From positions 992,001-1,056,000 of the forward strand of contig OZ241995.1 in the NCBI GenBank assembly GCA_965204465.1: DNA of 64,000 bases, written 5' to 3'. Below, in pieces: positions 35,875 through 45,120 of the stretch. The translations under genes and the position numbers were made by a program. The first letter of the stretch is position 1. Each line of letters opens with the position of its first letter. Below the pieces are notes generated by a model that was not told the DNA's origin, did no database searches, and was given only the letters and a program-made list of their open reading frames with translations. Source of the DNA: CBDBES01 sp965204465 (GTDB lineage: Bacteria; Spirochaetota; Leptospiria; Turneriellales; CBDBES01).

Positions 35875-36480
35875 ATGAGTTCAATTTTTGCAGGTATTCC
35901 CGGATGGTTTATCCCAATTGTGATTCTGATAGTATCTATTTTATCTCTAACGATCATATTAGAGCGTTCCTGGATATTGATAAAAAAAATCAAGCCAATT
36001 AACAAAAAAAGTGAAGAAAAATTACTAAGTTATATCAAATCTCGTAAATATGAAGATGCATCTTCTTTTTGTAGATTGCAAAGTCATCCCGCCTATGAAG
36101 TGGCTTTGGCAATACTAGAGGGTAGAAATAATGCGGGCAAGAGTCTTGCTAATATTGTAGAAGAATCCACCCTTGTACAGATCAAAAAACTAGAAAGACA
36201 TTTATCTAATCTGGGAACGATCAGTACCATTGCTCCTCTTTTAGGTCTATTGGGCACTGTTACGGGTATGATCAAAGCCTTCAGAGCATTCGAGCAGGTT
36301 ATCTCACGGAATCAGCAATTATTCAGTGGAATTGACGAAGCATTGATAACAACCGCTCTTGGGTTAGTAGTTGCCATACCCTCTTTAATTATGTACAATT
36401 TTTTCGTTCGCAAACTAGACCTGATCATCAAAGAAATGGAACTATTTTCTGAGATGATGCTACGGATATTGAATAAGTAA
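35875..36480 (+). CDS. exbB: ExbB/TolQ/MotA-family proton-channel subunit
   Basis: Inner-membrane stator that, with ExbD, uses proton flow to power outer-membrane events. It has a first helix near the N-terminus (GWFIPIVILIVSILSLTII), a cytoplasmic loop, then the family signature LGTISTIAPLLGLLGTVTGM followed by a third helix (ALITTALGLVVAIPSLIMYN). The 201-aa length from ATG 35875 is typical; a GTG six bases earlier is also possible. exbD follows after 22 bases. There is no tonB in the window, so the TonB partner, or a Tol-like role, is unknown. Confidence 0.92.
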   Translation: MSSIFAGIPGWFIPIVILIVSILSLTIILERSWILIKKIKPINKKSEEKLLSYIKSRKYEDASSFCRLQSHPAYEVALAILEGRNNAGKSLANIVEESTLVQIKKLERHLSNLGTISTIAPLLGLLGTVTGMIKAFRAFEQVISRNQQLFSGIDEALITTALGLVVAIPSLIMYNFFVRKLDLIIKEMELFSEMMLRILNK

Positions 36481-36502
36481 ATATTCTACAGAGTTTAAAG
36501 GC

Positions 36503-36904
36503 ATGAAACTCAAAAGCCAATTAAAAATTAGAACAGGAATCGAGCTGGCCGCAATGGTTGATGTGGTTTTATTATTGGTCACTTATTTTCTGGTCAATAC
36601 AACCTTGGTGGAGAAGTCCATCATAAAGGTTCAGCTTCCCACTTCAAGCACAACTCAATCACAAGATAGAAAAAATATTGTAATACACATTACAGATAAG
36701 AATAAAATTTATTTAGATGAAAGCCCCATCACATTAAAAGAATTACCCATTAGATTAAAAAAAATAGTAGACCAAAATGAAAAAAGCAATATTACCATTA
36801 AAGGGGATAAAGAAGCAAGTTATCAAAGTATTATCTCTGTTCTGGATCATGTTAATCAAGCAGGCATCACTCATTTCAATTTATCCACACAAAATATTCA
36901 ATAA
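36503..36904 (+). CDS. exbD: ExbD/TolR-family biopolymer transport protein
   Basis: Single-helix partner of ExbB. The membrane helix IELAAMVDVVLLLVTYFLV holds the essential proton-carrying aspartate (D20) close to the N-terminus. The periplasmic domain ends with the TolR-type strand pattern (NIVIHITDKNKIYLDESPI, NITIKGDKEASYQSIISVL). At 133 aa it is normal. GTTTAAAGGC precedes the ATG. The next gene starts three bases beyond its stop. Confidence 0.93.
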   Translation: MKLKSQLKIRTGIELAAMVDVVLLLVTYFLVNTTLVEKSIIKVQLPTSSTTQSQDRKNIVIHITDKNKIYLDESPITLKELPIRLKKIVDQNEKSNITIKGDKEASYQSIISVLDHVNQAGITHFNLSTQNIQ

Positions 36905-36907
36905 AAT

Positions 36908-38980
36908 TTGTTAAAAGAGATCGTTTTAAAGAAAATATTTTTCAATTCAATTGCAATTTTATGGGGAATTACCATTGGAGTATTTTTCCGTTTTTCATTG
37001 GATCAATTACAACCTTTCTGGGATATAAGGATCAGCTTTCTTGTATATATACTGATCGCTACTATATGGCTTTCCTTTTTCTGGCATTTTCATAGTTCTC
37101 GGAGTCGTAGCAAAAAATCTTTTTTCTACTATTCCACTGTTCTTATCAATACTGGCCTGTTCTTATTTTTAATCTATTGGTTAGGATATACTGAATATCT
37201 TCTTATATATCCTTTTCTTTTTAGTCTACAAGTGATATTGCATTTTTTTCTCTTGGCAACCAAGCTGCCTTACTTTCTATTCTACCAATTACCGATCGCC
37301 ATTGGTATTTTTATAGGAGTTTTGCCTATTGAATATTTTCAGAAGGCAGTACCTTTATTTTTATTCAGTTCTTCTTTGATCATTTTTTCTAGCAAATTTT
37401 TATATTCTGTTAAACCAGCCAACCTAAAGGGATCAAGAAGAATGCTGTTTCTTAGAGTGACATTAGATTTTATAAGATTTTTATTCATTGGATTTGCCTT
37501 TATAGGCATCTTCGACCTGTATAGAACTCAATTTTATATCTTGGTAAGTATTTTTATAATAGGCTTGTTTCTACATAAATTGATCCAGAAATTTCAGTAT
37601 AAAAAATCACATATTCGATATGGGATCATGATTTTACCCTTTTTATTTATTATTTTAAGTGCAAGCTATCCATATCTGGCTTTCTCTTACTGGGCAATTG
37701 CAGGATACTTTTTACTCGCAATTTGGAAGACTCTTTACTTAATAAAACCGTTCGATGGATATCTAAGGAGAGAATATGCTCTTCTAGGATTAATTATTTT
37801 GCTTTCTCTATTCGCTCATTTCCTTACGATAGAATGGGGACAAATATTATTGGTCGGTCTGATCTTTATGTCATTAATATTTATTTATGTGCATGTTTTG
37901 ATGAAATACAGACCAAATATCAGTTTTCTGCTTTTTATAAGTGTACTTATATGGGGTGGAATATTTACCTATAAATTTTGGGACATACATACAAAAGATA
38001 TCTGGGAATTGACATCTGAAAACAAAGGCAAAGTTGATCCTATTAGCGTATTCTCTTTGGCTGGCTTCCAAAAGGGAAGTCATTTTAAAACCAATTTATT
38101 TCCTAAAAATGCAATCGAACTAATAAACCATAAGCAAAAATACCATAAGGGATTAGAACATTTCAACGTAACCCCTGTTTTTATGACTCTTTATTTTAAA
38201 ATCTTATCCATCCTGAATGATGAAGAAAATACTATTTTTTTAATTGACCTGAAAGAATACAAGCCTTATTTAAAGACAAACAATAGAAACAAATTATTTC
38301 GATATATTTCTGAATTGGATATGGATCATATCCATATTTTTTATACAAAAGAAAAGAAGCGAATGGTTTTTAATGACAGTCAAGGCGAAACAGAGTTTAT
38401 TCATCCTGCTTCTTATATATCAGAAGAAGAAGAAAAATTTATCTATGACCTTGGTATTTCCATATTAGAATACTACGAGGAAAATGAAGAATATCAAAAT
38501 GCTCTCAATATTGGTTTAGAATTAAAGAAAAACTTTCCACATAATATAAAAATCATTAGAAAGTTAGCCTTTCTTCATGGAGTTCTGGCCCAAGTTAATA
38601 AGCAAATAGAATATTTAGAATATTTGATCAATACCCAGAAGAGTAGGAATATTAAAGATCATCATTTATTGATTGATCTATATATATGGCAGAATGAATT
38701 TTCAAAAGCAGAAGAAATGATACAAAAGACATTATTGATAGACCCAGAAAATACGATTGCCTATCATAAATTGTCCTATAAGGTATTAGAAAAAAAGGGA
38801 AATCAATATGATTGGAATAGATTATACAACAAAATAAAGCTTTGGAAACCCGTAGATGAAGAACTGATACTTGAGAAAGAAAAGCTTTTACAGAATATCC
38901 AAAGCAATAAACGGGATGAAGGGTATAAGATCAAAGAAGATGCACAAGAAAGAGAATTAAGAATAATCCTTCCTGAGTAA
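36908..38980 (+). CDS. Multi-pass membrane protein with C-terminal TPR-like repeats (690 aa)
   Basis: Not recognised by name. Roughly ten to eleven hydrophobic helices occupy residues 10-365, followed by a soluble region. The last 200 residues show helix pairs with TPR spacing, such as YEENEEYQNALNIGLELKKN, then NEFSKAEEMIQKTLLIDPEN. Translation must begin at TTG 36908, because no in-frame ATG precedes the first helix. That is three bases after exbD, pointing to coupling. Position between ExbBD and a PBP1A suggests a role in envelope assembly, but this is context only. Confidence 0.72.
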   Translation: MLKEIVLKKIFFNSIAILWGITIGVFFRFSLDQLQPFWDIRISFLVYILIATIWLSFFWHFHSSRSRSKKSFFYYSTVLINTGLFLFLIYWLGYTEYLLIYPFLFSLQVILHFFLLATKLPYFLFYQLPIAIGIFIGVLPIEYFQKAVPLFLFSSSLIIFSSKFLYSVKPANLKGSRRMLFLRVTLDFIRFLFIGFAFIGIFDLYRTQFYILVSIFIIGLFLHKLIQKFQYKKSHIRYGIMILPFLFIILSASYPYLAFSYWAIAGYFLLAIWKTLYLIKPFDGYLRREYALLGLIILLSLFAHFLTIEWGQILLVGLIFMSLIFIYVHVLMKYRPNISFLLFISVLIWGGIFTYKFWDIHTKDIWELTSENKGKVDPISVFSLAGFQKGSHFKTNLFPKNAIELINHKQKYHKGLEHFNVTPVFMTLYFKILSILNDEENTIFLIDLKEYKPYLKTNNRNKLFRYISELDMDHIHIFYTKEKKRMVFNDSQGETEFIHPASYISEEEEKFIYDLGISILEYYEENEEYQNALNIGLELKKNFPHNIKIIRKLAFLHGVLAQVNKQIEYLEYLINTQKSRNIKDHHLLIDLYIWQNEFSKAEEMIQKTLLIDPENTIAYHKLSYKVLEKKGNQYDWNRLYNKIKLWKPVDEELILEKEKLLQNIQSNKRDEGYKIKEDAQERELRIILPE

Positions 38981-39024
38981 ATTTTTCTTTTCGATTCATC
39001 TTTTAAAATACATTTGATCTTTGA

Positions 39025-41463
39025 ATGCCTAATTTTAATTCATTAGAAAAAAAAATTCTATCCTTTTTTCTGTTCATCTGTCTTCTAGGTGGGATTTTCT
39101 TAGGAATACTCATACACTCCATAGAATCAGGATACGATGTACGGCAACTCATAAAATTCAGGCCGAATCTACCCACTAAACTCTATGATATTAAGGGCAA
39201 GGTGATCTCTGAATTTTTTTTGAATAAAAGAGAGATAATAAGCCTGAAAAAGATACCGCCTGCAGTGATCATTACTTTCCTAACCGTTGAAGATAATAAT
39301 TTTTTTGAGCATTTTGGCATTGATTTTACAGGCATTTTAAGGGCCTTTTGGGAAAATATAAAGGCATTCTCCATTGTACAAGGAGGGTCTACACTTACCC
39401 AACAACTTGTAAAAGGATTATACACAAAAGGCGAAAAAACATTTGCTCGTAAATTCTATGAAGCCATATTATCTTTAGAGGTTGAAAAACAATTTTCTAA
39501 AAAAGAAATTCTGGAAATGTATTTTAATCAAATTTATTTAGGTCATGGAACTTATGGAATTGCCTCTGCAGCAAAATTTTACTTCAATAAAAATGTAGAA
39601 GAAGTGGAAATTGTAGAAGCTGCCATTTTGGCGGGGCTTCCAAAGGCACCTCATACATATTCTCCTTTCAAGAATCCTTATAAGTCTATGAAAAAAAGCG
39701 AGTCTATTTTAATGAAAATGGCAGAAATGGGACATCTATCAAAAACAGAAGCAAAAAAATTGCATGAGACATATTGGTCTAAATATTGGCCTAAAATTCT
39801 ATTGATTCCTTCTACCCGGAATAGCTTTGGAGAGCGCAAAGACAATGCTCCCTATTTTACGGAATATGTTCGGCAATATCTGGAAAAAAGAATAGATAAA
39901 GAAATCCTTTATTCAAAAGGATATAAGGTCTATACGACCCTTGATCTGGAAATTCAGAAAATTGCAGAAAAAAATTTACAAAAGGCTCTGGAAGAGGCAG
40001 ACCCCATTGCCAAACAAAGCAACCAAGACTTTTTAAAGATACTCGATCCCTCTCTTTTAAATACATACAACGTACTCAAGAATGTCATTCCATTGCCTAA
40101 TATCATTAAGAAATATTCATTACGAAATGAATTCAGGCAAAGTCTAAAAAACGAACTCTTGAATGCATTTCAATTGCTTACTCTTAATTTTCCAATCGAA
40201 CCCATAAATGAGTATTCCAGAAAATATGCAAAACATTCTATTGAATTCAAATCTGACTTAAAAGTACAGGGGGCTTTCATAGCCATGGACCATCGTACAG
40301 GGCGGATCATGGGTATGATAGGCGGTAGAGAATTTAAGGCCTCAGACCAGTTCAATAGATCTATATCAGCAATGCGCCAACCCGGAAGTGCCTTTAAGCC
40401 TTATATTTATGGGGCAGCATTAGAAGATAGAAGTATTCATTCTAATATGGGCTTCATCGATTCCCCTATCTATAATATCCAGCCAGATGGTTCTATGTGG
40501 GCACCCACCAATTACAAAGGTAACTACAAAGGCCTTGTTCCTCTGACAAAGGCTTTATCATTATCCATGAATTTAATATCTATACAACTTTATGACTTAA
40601 TTGGCCCTGAAAAGATCATCCATTTTACCAGTAAATTAATGAAAGTTCCTGAAAGCAGATTTCAAGCAAATCCTTCTTTATCTCTGGGATCCTCTGAAGT
40701 AACCCCTATGGAACTCCTGCTGGGATATTCTATCATTGCTAATTCTGGAAAAGAAATCATTCCTCATCCTGTTCTCTATATAACCGATCTAAATGATAAT
40801 GTAATTTACAATTTTGAACAAGAAATTTTGGATATCTTGCAGAAAAAAGAAAAAGATGGCACTCTTCAAATCATTGAAGAATCAATTGCCTTCATACTCC
40901 GTAAAATGATGGAATCTGTCATCACAAATGGTACTGCCCATAAGGCAGTTCGAGTCATAGGTAATTTTCAAGGTGATTCTGCAGGTAAAACAGGGACCAC
41001 TTCTTCCTGGAATGATGCCTGGTTTGGAGGTTTTACATCAGACTTATCTGCAATGATATGGATCGGAATGGACCATGGTTCAATGACATTGGGAACTCAT
41101 CAAAGCGGTGGTTCGATTGCCGCCCCTGTCTGGGGAAAAATAATGTATGAAATCTATGAAAATAGAGGGGAACCACCCCAGCCATTCAACCAAGAAATAC
41201 CTCTTGGAATTAAAATAAAATCAGTAACAAGAACAAGCGGAAAACTACCCAATCCTGAATGCAAACAGGATAATATAATGACCTACGTCCCACCGCCAGT
41301 TATAAGAGATGAAGAAGAAAAAAAAGTATTTATCCAGCAAAGTAACTGTGATGAGATCCAAACAAGAAATCTACTGGAATTAGTGAAGGAGCAAAATGAA
41401 ATCAGCGACGAAGAATTAGATAAGGAAAAAAAGTTCGAGAATCAAAACAGAAATAACGAATAA
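39025..41463 (+). CDS. Class A penicillin-binding protein 1A (transglycosylase/transpeptidase)
   Basis: Bifunctional peptidoglycan synthase anchored by one N-terminal helix (LSFFLFICLLGGIFLGILI). The GT51 domain contains TVEDNNFFEHFGID (catalytic E89) and GGSTLTQQLVK (120-130). The transpeptidase has RQPGSAFKP (active-site Ser455, Lys458), SMN (514-516) and KTGTT (655-659). An insertion of about 80 residues sits between the two domains (about 325-405), as in PBP1A-type proteins. The C-terminal tail is charged and disordered. It follows the exbB-exbD-TPR run with 44 bases between, and is convergent with the flagellar operon. Confidence 0.95.
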   Translation: MPNFNSLEKKILSFFLFICLLGGIFLGILIHSIESGYDVRQLIKFRPNLPTKLYDIKGKVISEFFLNKREIISLKKIPPAVIITFLTVEDNNFFEHFGIDFTGILRAFWENIKAFSIVQGGSTLTQQLVKGLYTKGEKTFARKFYEAILSLEVEKQFSKKEILEMYFNQIYLGHGTYGIASAAKFYFNKNVEEVEIVEAAILAGLPKAPHTYSPFKNPYKSMKKSESILMKMAEMGHLSKTEAKKLHETYWSKYWPKILLIPSTRNSFGERKDNAPYFTEYVRQYLEKRIDKEILYSKGYKVYTTLDLEIQKIAEKNLQKALEEADPIAKQSNQDFLKILDPSLLNTYNVLKNVIPLPNIIKKYSLRNEFRQSLKNELLNAFQLLTLNFPIEPINEYSRKYAKHSIEFKSDLKVQGAFIAMDHRTGRIMGMIGGREFKASDQFNRSISAMRQPGSAFKPYIYGAALEDRSIHSNMGFIDSPIYNIQPDGSMWAPTNYKGNYKGLVPLTKALSLSMNLISIQLYDLIGPEKIIHFTSKLMKVPESRFQANPSLSLGSSEVTPMELLLGYSIIANSGKEIIPHPVLYITDLNDNVIYNFEQEILDILQKKEKDGTLQIIEESIAFILRKMMESVITNGTAHKAVRVIGNFQGDSAGKTGTTSSWNDAWFGGFTSDLSAMIWIGMDHGSMTLGTHQSGGSIAAPVWGKIMYEIYENRGEPPQPFNQEIPLGIKIKSVTRTSGKLPNPECKQDNIMTYVPPPVIRDEEEKKVFIQQSNCDEIQTRNLLELVKEQNEISDEELDKEKKFENQNRNNE

Positions 41464-41522
41464 AAAAAGTATAATGGGATTATTATGTGTTTTACTTCCG
41501 TTTCTTTTATTATTTATAGCTT

Positions 41523-42140
41523 TTATTCTGTGGGATCCTCATCTGATTCCAGTAAAGGAGGTAATAGCATCTTCCTGGTTATTTCGGCTCTTTCTTCGGG
41601 AGTAAAGAGAGTCAATAAATAGGGTGTAATAGAAGGAGCATCTTCCAGTCTGGTATCTTGATCAATTTGTCTTATCACGTCTATAATATCAAAATGCTTC
41701 CACCTTTGCATCATTTCAACTGCTTTTTCAGGAGGCATATTTCTGACTTTAATTGCCAGGTCTTTTATTTTCTTTTTTCTATCCTGCCAATCCTTAGCCA
41801 ATAGAGCCAGTTTTTTTCGTTCTTCCTGAAGCCCTCTACGTATTTCTTCTATTTCTTGTCTGGACTGATTTAATTTATCTTCCCATTCTTTTAGTAAAAC
41901 TTCTTTTGTAGCTAATCTTTCTTCCTCTTCCATAAGTTTTTCTTTTTGTTTCAAATATTCCAACTTTTCTATTTCTGTTGGATAATTCTGGTCATCTATC
42001 ACAGCTGGATTTTCCTGCCTCAAGAAAGGAATCCAATTAGAAATATTCACAACTTCCGTAAAGTGTAACACATATCCTAAAAGAATAAACAATAAAATAA
42101 GGATAGAAAGAAGGGAAAAAACAATTCTCTTATGATTCAT
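41523..42140 (-). CDS. flbB: FlbB, periplasmic flagellar collar protein
   Basis: Spirochaete-specific protein that assembles the collar around the periplasmic flagellar motor. One N-terminal helix (VFSLLSILILLFILLGYVL) is followed by a long charged coiled coil (about 55-140). It ends in an MgtE-N/FliG-like helical block: NMPPEKAVEMMQRW, then PYLLTLFTPEERAEITRKML. Position right after fliJ matches the Borrelia order (fliJ then flbB). The start overlaps the upstream small gene as ATGA. It is the last gene of the operon in this window; flgD and fliK do not follow, since PBP1A lies beyond, convergent. Confidence 0.85.
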   Translation of the reverse strand: MNHKRIVFSLLSILILLFILLGYVLHFTEVVNISNWIPFLRQENPAVIDDQNYPTEIEKLEYLKQKEKLMEEEERLATKEVLLKEWEDKLNQSRQEIEEIRRGLQEERKKLALLAKDWQDRKKKIKDLAIKVRNMPPEKAVEMMQRWKHFDIIDVIRQIDQDTRLEDAPSITPYLLTLFTPEERAEITRKMLLPPLLESDEDPTE

Positions 42141-42334
42141 TTCAATACTTTTTTTTCTTCTGATGCCAGATATCTTGCTTTTGATAAAATATTGGCTAAT
42201 TTAGTCATATCTTTTTGTAATAGTCGAATCTCTTTACGAACTTGATTAAACCCAAATTCTGGTATATATTTTTTCAATGGTTCAAAAATAATGTCTTCTG
42301 CCTTAAAAAGAGTGATCTTTTTTTCTATTTGCAT
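42137..42334 (-). CDS. Small hypothetical protein (65 aa) inside the flagellar operon
   Basis: Not recognised. The ATGA overlap with flbB and a four-base gap after fliJ show translational coupling, so it is probably a genuine gene. The product is helical and basic: MQIEKKITLFKAEDIIFEPL, then NQVRKEIRLLQKDMTKLANI. It has no signal peptide. The short coiled-coil character suggests an export-chaperone or collar-associated role, but only by position. The classical Borrelia operon has no named gene here. Confidence 0.65.
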   Translation of the reverse strand: MQIEKKITLFKAEDIIFEPLKKYIPEFGFNQVRKEIRLLQKDMTKLANILSKARYLASEEKKVLK

Positions 42335-42338
42335 ATTT

Positions 42339-42770
42339 CTATAATTTTTGATTAAATTCGTCTAATTCTTCTATTTCTTCTTTAGATATTTTCTTCTTGT
42401 ATTCTGCATACCGGTGTTCTTTAAGTATTTCCAATGACCTACGAGACTTTCTGGCTTGGTTCAAGGCATTTCTTCTATGGGCTACAACTTCCTTCAATTC
42501 ATCTGCATGGCCCTTAAGTATTTGTTTTTTTCTAACAATAGATCTAAAATAATCCTGAACATATCTATAACTTTTGGGGTCAAAATGTCCAGATCTGAAT
42601 TTTTGAGATTCTTCAGATAATATTCTTTTGGTTTCAGAAGCATATTCTTCCACTGCAACATGATAGGGGTTTACTTTTTGCATTATCTCGGCCAATTCAA
42701 GCATTTTCTTTTTCTCTTCAAACTGTTTTTGCTTTAAATAAGGATCTAGCTTAAATTTAAACCTTTTCAT
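42339..42770 (-). CDS. fliJ: Flagellar export protein FliJ
   Basis: Central stalk/chaperone of the flagellar type III export ATPase complex. 143 residues, almost all coiled-coil helix, beginning with the family-like MKRFKFKLDPYLKQKQFEEK. FliJ sequences diverge strongly; the call rests on the N-terminal RFKF.LD.YL pattern, coiled coil, length and its place right after fliI. Confidence 0.85.
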   Translation of the reverse strand: MKRFKFKLDPYLKQKQFEEKKKMLELAEIMQKVNPYHVAVEEYASETKRILSEESQKFRSGHFDPKSYRYVQDYFRSIVRKKQILKGHADELKEVVAHRRNALNQARKSRRSLEILKEHRYAEYKKKISKEEIEELDEFNQKL

Positions 42771-42781
42771 ATAATCTATGC

Positions 42782-44152
42782 TTACCCCACCCTTCTAAAC
42801 ATTGGCTTTTCGGATAGAGAAGAATATATTTTTTTCAATCTATTCCATGTTTCTTCTGGCTTCGCGGATTCATCTATACTCTGGCGTAAAAATGCGTCTA
42901 ACTCACTTTTTATACGAATTGCCTTGTCTAAAATAGGATTTGCTCCCGAAACATAAGCTCCTAAATTTACGATCTCTTCATTTTCTCTGTAAGTGCTGAT
43001 CAGTTCTCTTAATTGGAGAACTATCTTATGATCTTCTTTATTGGTTACCTGGGGGGCGAGTCTACTAATTGAACCAGGAATATCAATAGAAGGAAAATGC
43101 CCCCTATTTGTTAGAGTCCTGTCTAAGATTATATGACCATCCAAAACTCCCCTAACAGCATCCGCAACAGGTTCATTCATATCATCCGCTTCCACCAAAA
43201 CAGTATAGATACCTGTGATGCTTCCCTTAGATGAAGTACCTGCTCTTTCTAAAAGCTTAGGCAAAGAAGAAAATACAGAAGGAGGATATCCCTTGGTTGT
43301 GGCTGGTTCACCCGCAGCCAATCCCAACTCTCTTTTAGCCATTGCTAATCGGGTCAAAGAATCCATTAATAAAAGGACATCTTTTCCCTTGTCCCTAAAG
43401 TATTCTGCAATCGTCGTGGCCACTAAAGAAGCTCTGATCTTATTCAGTGGGCTTTCATCGGCTGTAGAGACAATTACAATAGATTTCTTTAGCCCCTCTT
43501 CACCCAGATCATTTTGAATAAATTCTTTTACTTCCCTGCTTCTTTCTCCTGTCAACGCGACTACATTCAGATCCGCCTTAGAATAGCGGGCAATCATACC
43601 AATTAAAGTACTCTTCCCTACTCCAGACCCTGAGAAAATACCTACCCTTTGCCCCTTCCCAATGGTAAGAAAAGAATCAATGGCTCTTATATTGACATAA
43701 AGAGGTTCACTGATCATTGGCCTATGAAGAGGATTCATAGGATCTGAATATAAGTCTCTTTTATTAGAACTGATAATACTACTATGCCCATCCAAAGGCT
43801 TACCCATAGAGTTTAAAACCCTGCCTACAAGTTCATCGCTTAAATATACAGAGGAAATCTGGCCAGTTGAAATTACCCTGGAACCAATTTGTATTTCTTT
43901 GGTACTACTTAAAGGAGACAGAATAACCAAATTTTTTTCAAATCCGATCACTTCTGCCCCAATATAACTATTTGAATCTGGCTTATAAATATGGCATATT
44001 TCTCCTAATTTAGCCTGAGGACCGGAAGATCTTATTGCAGAACCAGTAATGCTTTCTATAAATCCAAAGGAACGAACACAGTCTGTTTCGTCTAAGACTA
44101 ATTTATATTTGTCTAATAGATTGAGGTCTTTTACAATCTTTTTACGGATCAT
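42782..44152 (-). CDS. fliI: Flagellum-specific export ATPase FliI
   Basis: Hexameric ATPase related to F1-beta that feeds the flagellar export gate. Walker A is GSGVGKST (175-182), Walker B is DVLLLMDSLTRLAMAKRE, and the T3SS signature is PATTKGYPPSVF, followed by LLERAGTSSKGSITG. The N-terminal beta domain includes VGRVLNSMGKPLDG. The 456-aa length is normal. It is 11 bases before fliJ, within the operon. Confidence 0.97.
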   Translation of the reverse strand: MIRKKIVKDLNLLDKYKLVLDETDCVRSFGFIESITGSAIRSSGPQAKLGEICHIYKPDSNSYIGAEVIGFEKNLVILSPLSSTKEIQIGSRVISTGQISSVYLSDELVGRVLNSMGKPLDGHSSIISSNKRDLYSDPMNPLHRPMISEPLYVNIRAIDSFLTIGKGQRVGIFSGSGVGKSTLIGMIARYSKADLNVVALTGERSREVKEFIQNDLGEEGLKKSIVIVSTADESPLNKIRASLVATTIAEYFRDKGKDVLLLMDSLTRLAMAKRELGLAAGEPATTKGYPPSVFSSLPKLLERAGTSSKGSITGIYTVLVEADDMNEPVADAVRGVLDGHIILDRTLTNRGHFPSIDIPGSISRLAPQVTNKEDHKIVLQLRELISTYRENEEIVNLGAYVSGANPILDKAIRIKSELDAFLRQSIDESAKPEETWNRLKKIYSSLSEKPMFRRVG

Positions 44153-44174
44153 ATTTAAAACTTAATAAAATGAA

Positions 44175-45098
44175 TCAAATTGGTTTGGCATCCCGAATGG
44201 CCTGCTCAATCTCGGTTAATTGAGACGATATTCTGGCATCAATCATCCCCACATCAGTCTCAATGATAGCCCCTCCTCTGTCAACACGAGTATCTTCATA
44301 GATATTTACTTTGCGTAAAGATTCCATCATTTTGATCAGCTCATTTTTATGAGCTGCAGTAAGTTCAATATCTGCAAAATTGACCCTTATGTCAATTCTA
44401 TCACGATCCTTGATCCGGCCAAGAGCCTCTCTTATATTATTGATCACCACTTCTTTCCTTTCTATAATTTCATCTTTAATAACTTTTCTGGCAATGATCA
44501 GTATCAATTCTACCATTTGTTTTTCAGATTCCTGAATGACTTTTTCTCTTGCGTCAATAGCATGTCCCAGTATACTTCCAAGTCTGTCAATAAGCCTTCT
44601 GACCTCGCTCTGACCTTCGCTATATCCGGCTTCTCTGCCTGCATTGTATCCTTTTTGCCAAGCCTCATGTTCTATCTCATTAACACGCATTTCTGCTTCT
44701 TTTACCATTCTTTCATTATCCAACTTGGCTCTTTCAATGATCTGTTCTGACTCAAACTTAGCGCGATTCAAATCTTGTTTTGCCTTTTCATTGGCTTCCT
44801 GGATCAAACGAAAAGTTTCCTTTTTCCCTTTCTCTATGATCTCTTCTCTTTCTCTATCAGCTTCTTTTCTTTTTTCTCTGATGTCTTTTTCTGCATCATC
44901 ACGATATTTCTTGATCTCTAATTCTATCTCTTCTATAGAAGGACCTGTATATTGTTCCGTAGCAACATTCTCTTGTTCCAAATCAAATTCAGTGAGTTCA
45001 TCTAGTTGCTGATATTTTTTATACTTCTCAGGGAGATCTAGAGTAATGGGATCTACTTTCTTCTTCAATACATTTTCATTATATAATATTTTAGACAT
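44175..45098 (-). CDS. fliH: Flagellar assembly protein FliH
   Basis: Negative regulator and peripheral stalk of FliI. The N-terminal half is a long coiled coil with repeated KEA/ERA spacing (residues about 60-140). GYNAGREAGYSEGQSEVRRL is the glycine-spaced linker typical of FliH. The C-terminal V-ATPase-E-like domain includes LILIIARKVIKDEIIERKEV and ends GGAIIETDVGMIDARISSQL. At 307 aa it is longer than the enterobacterial form, as usual in spirochaetes. Confidence 0.93.
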   Translation of the reverse strand: MSKILYNENVLKKKVDPITLDLPEKYKKYQQLDELTEFDLEQENVATEQYTGPSIEEIELEIKKYRDDAEKDIREKRKEADREREEIIEKGKKETFRLIQEANEKAKQDLNRAKFESEQIIERAKLDNERMVKEAEMRVNEIEHEAWQKGYNAGREAGYSEGQSEVRRLIDRLGSILGHAIDAREKVIQESEKQMVELILIIARKVIKDEIIERKEVVINNIREALGRIKDRDRIDIRVNFADIELTAAHKNELIKMMESLRKVNIYEDTRVDRGGAIIETDVGMIDARISSQLTEIEQAIRDAKPI

Positions 45099-45120
45099 AT
45101 TTCTGTTCCTATAAATTTAT

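Noticed and set aside
44349..45012. Two long plus-strand ORFs opposite fliH
   Set aside because: Shadow frames of the coiled-coil fliH gene (serine/phenylalanine-rich antisense of Glu/Lys codons).
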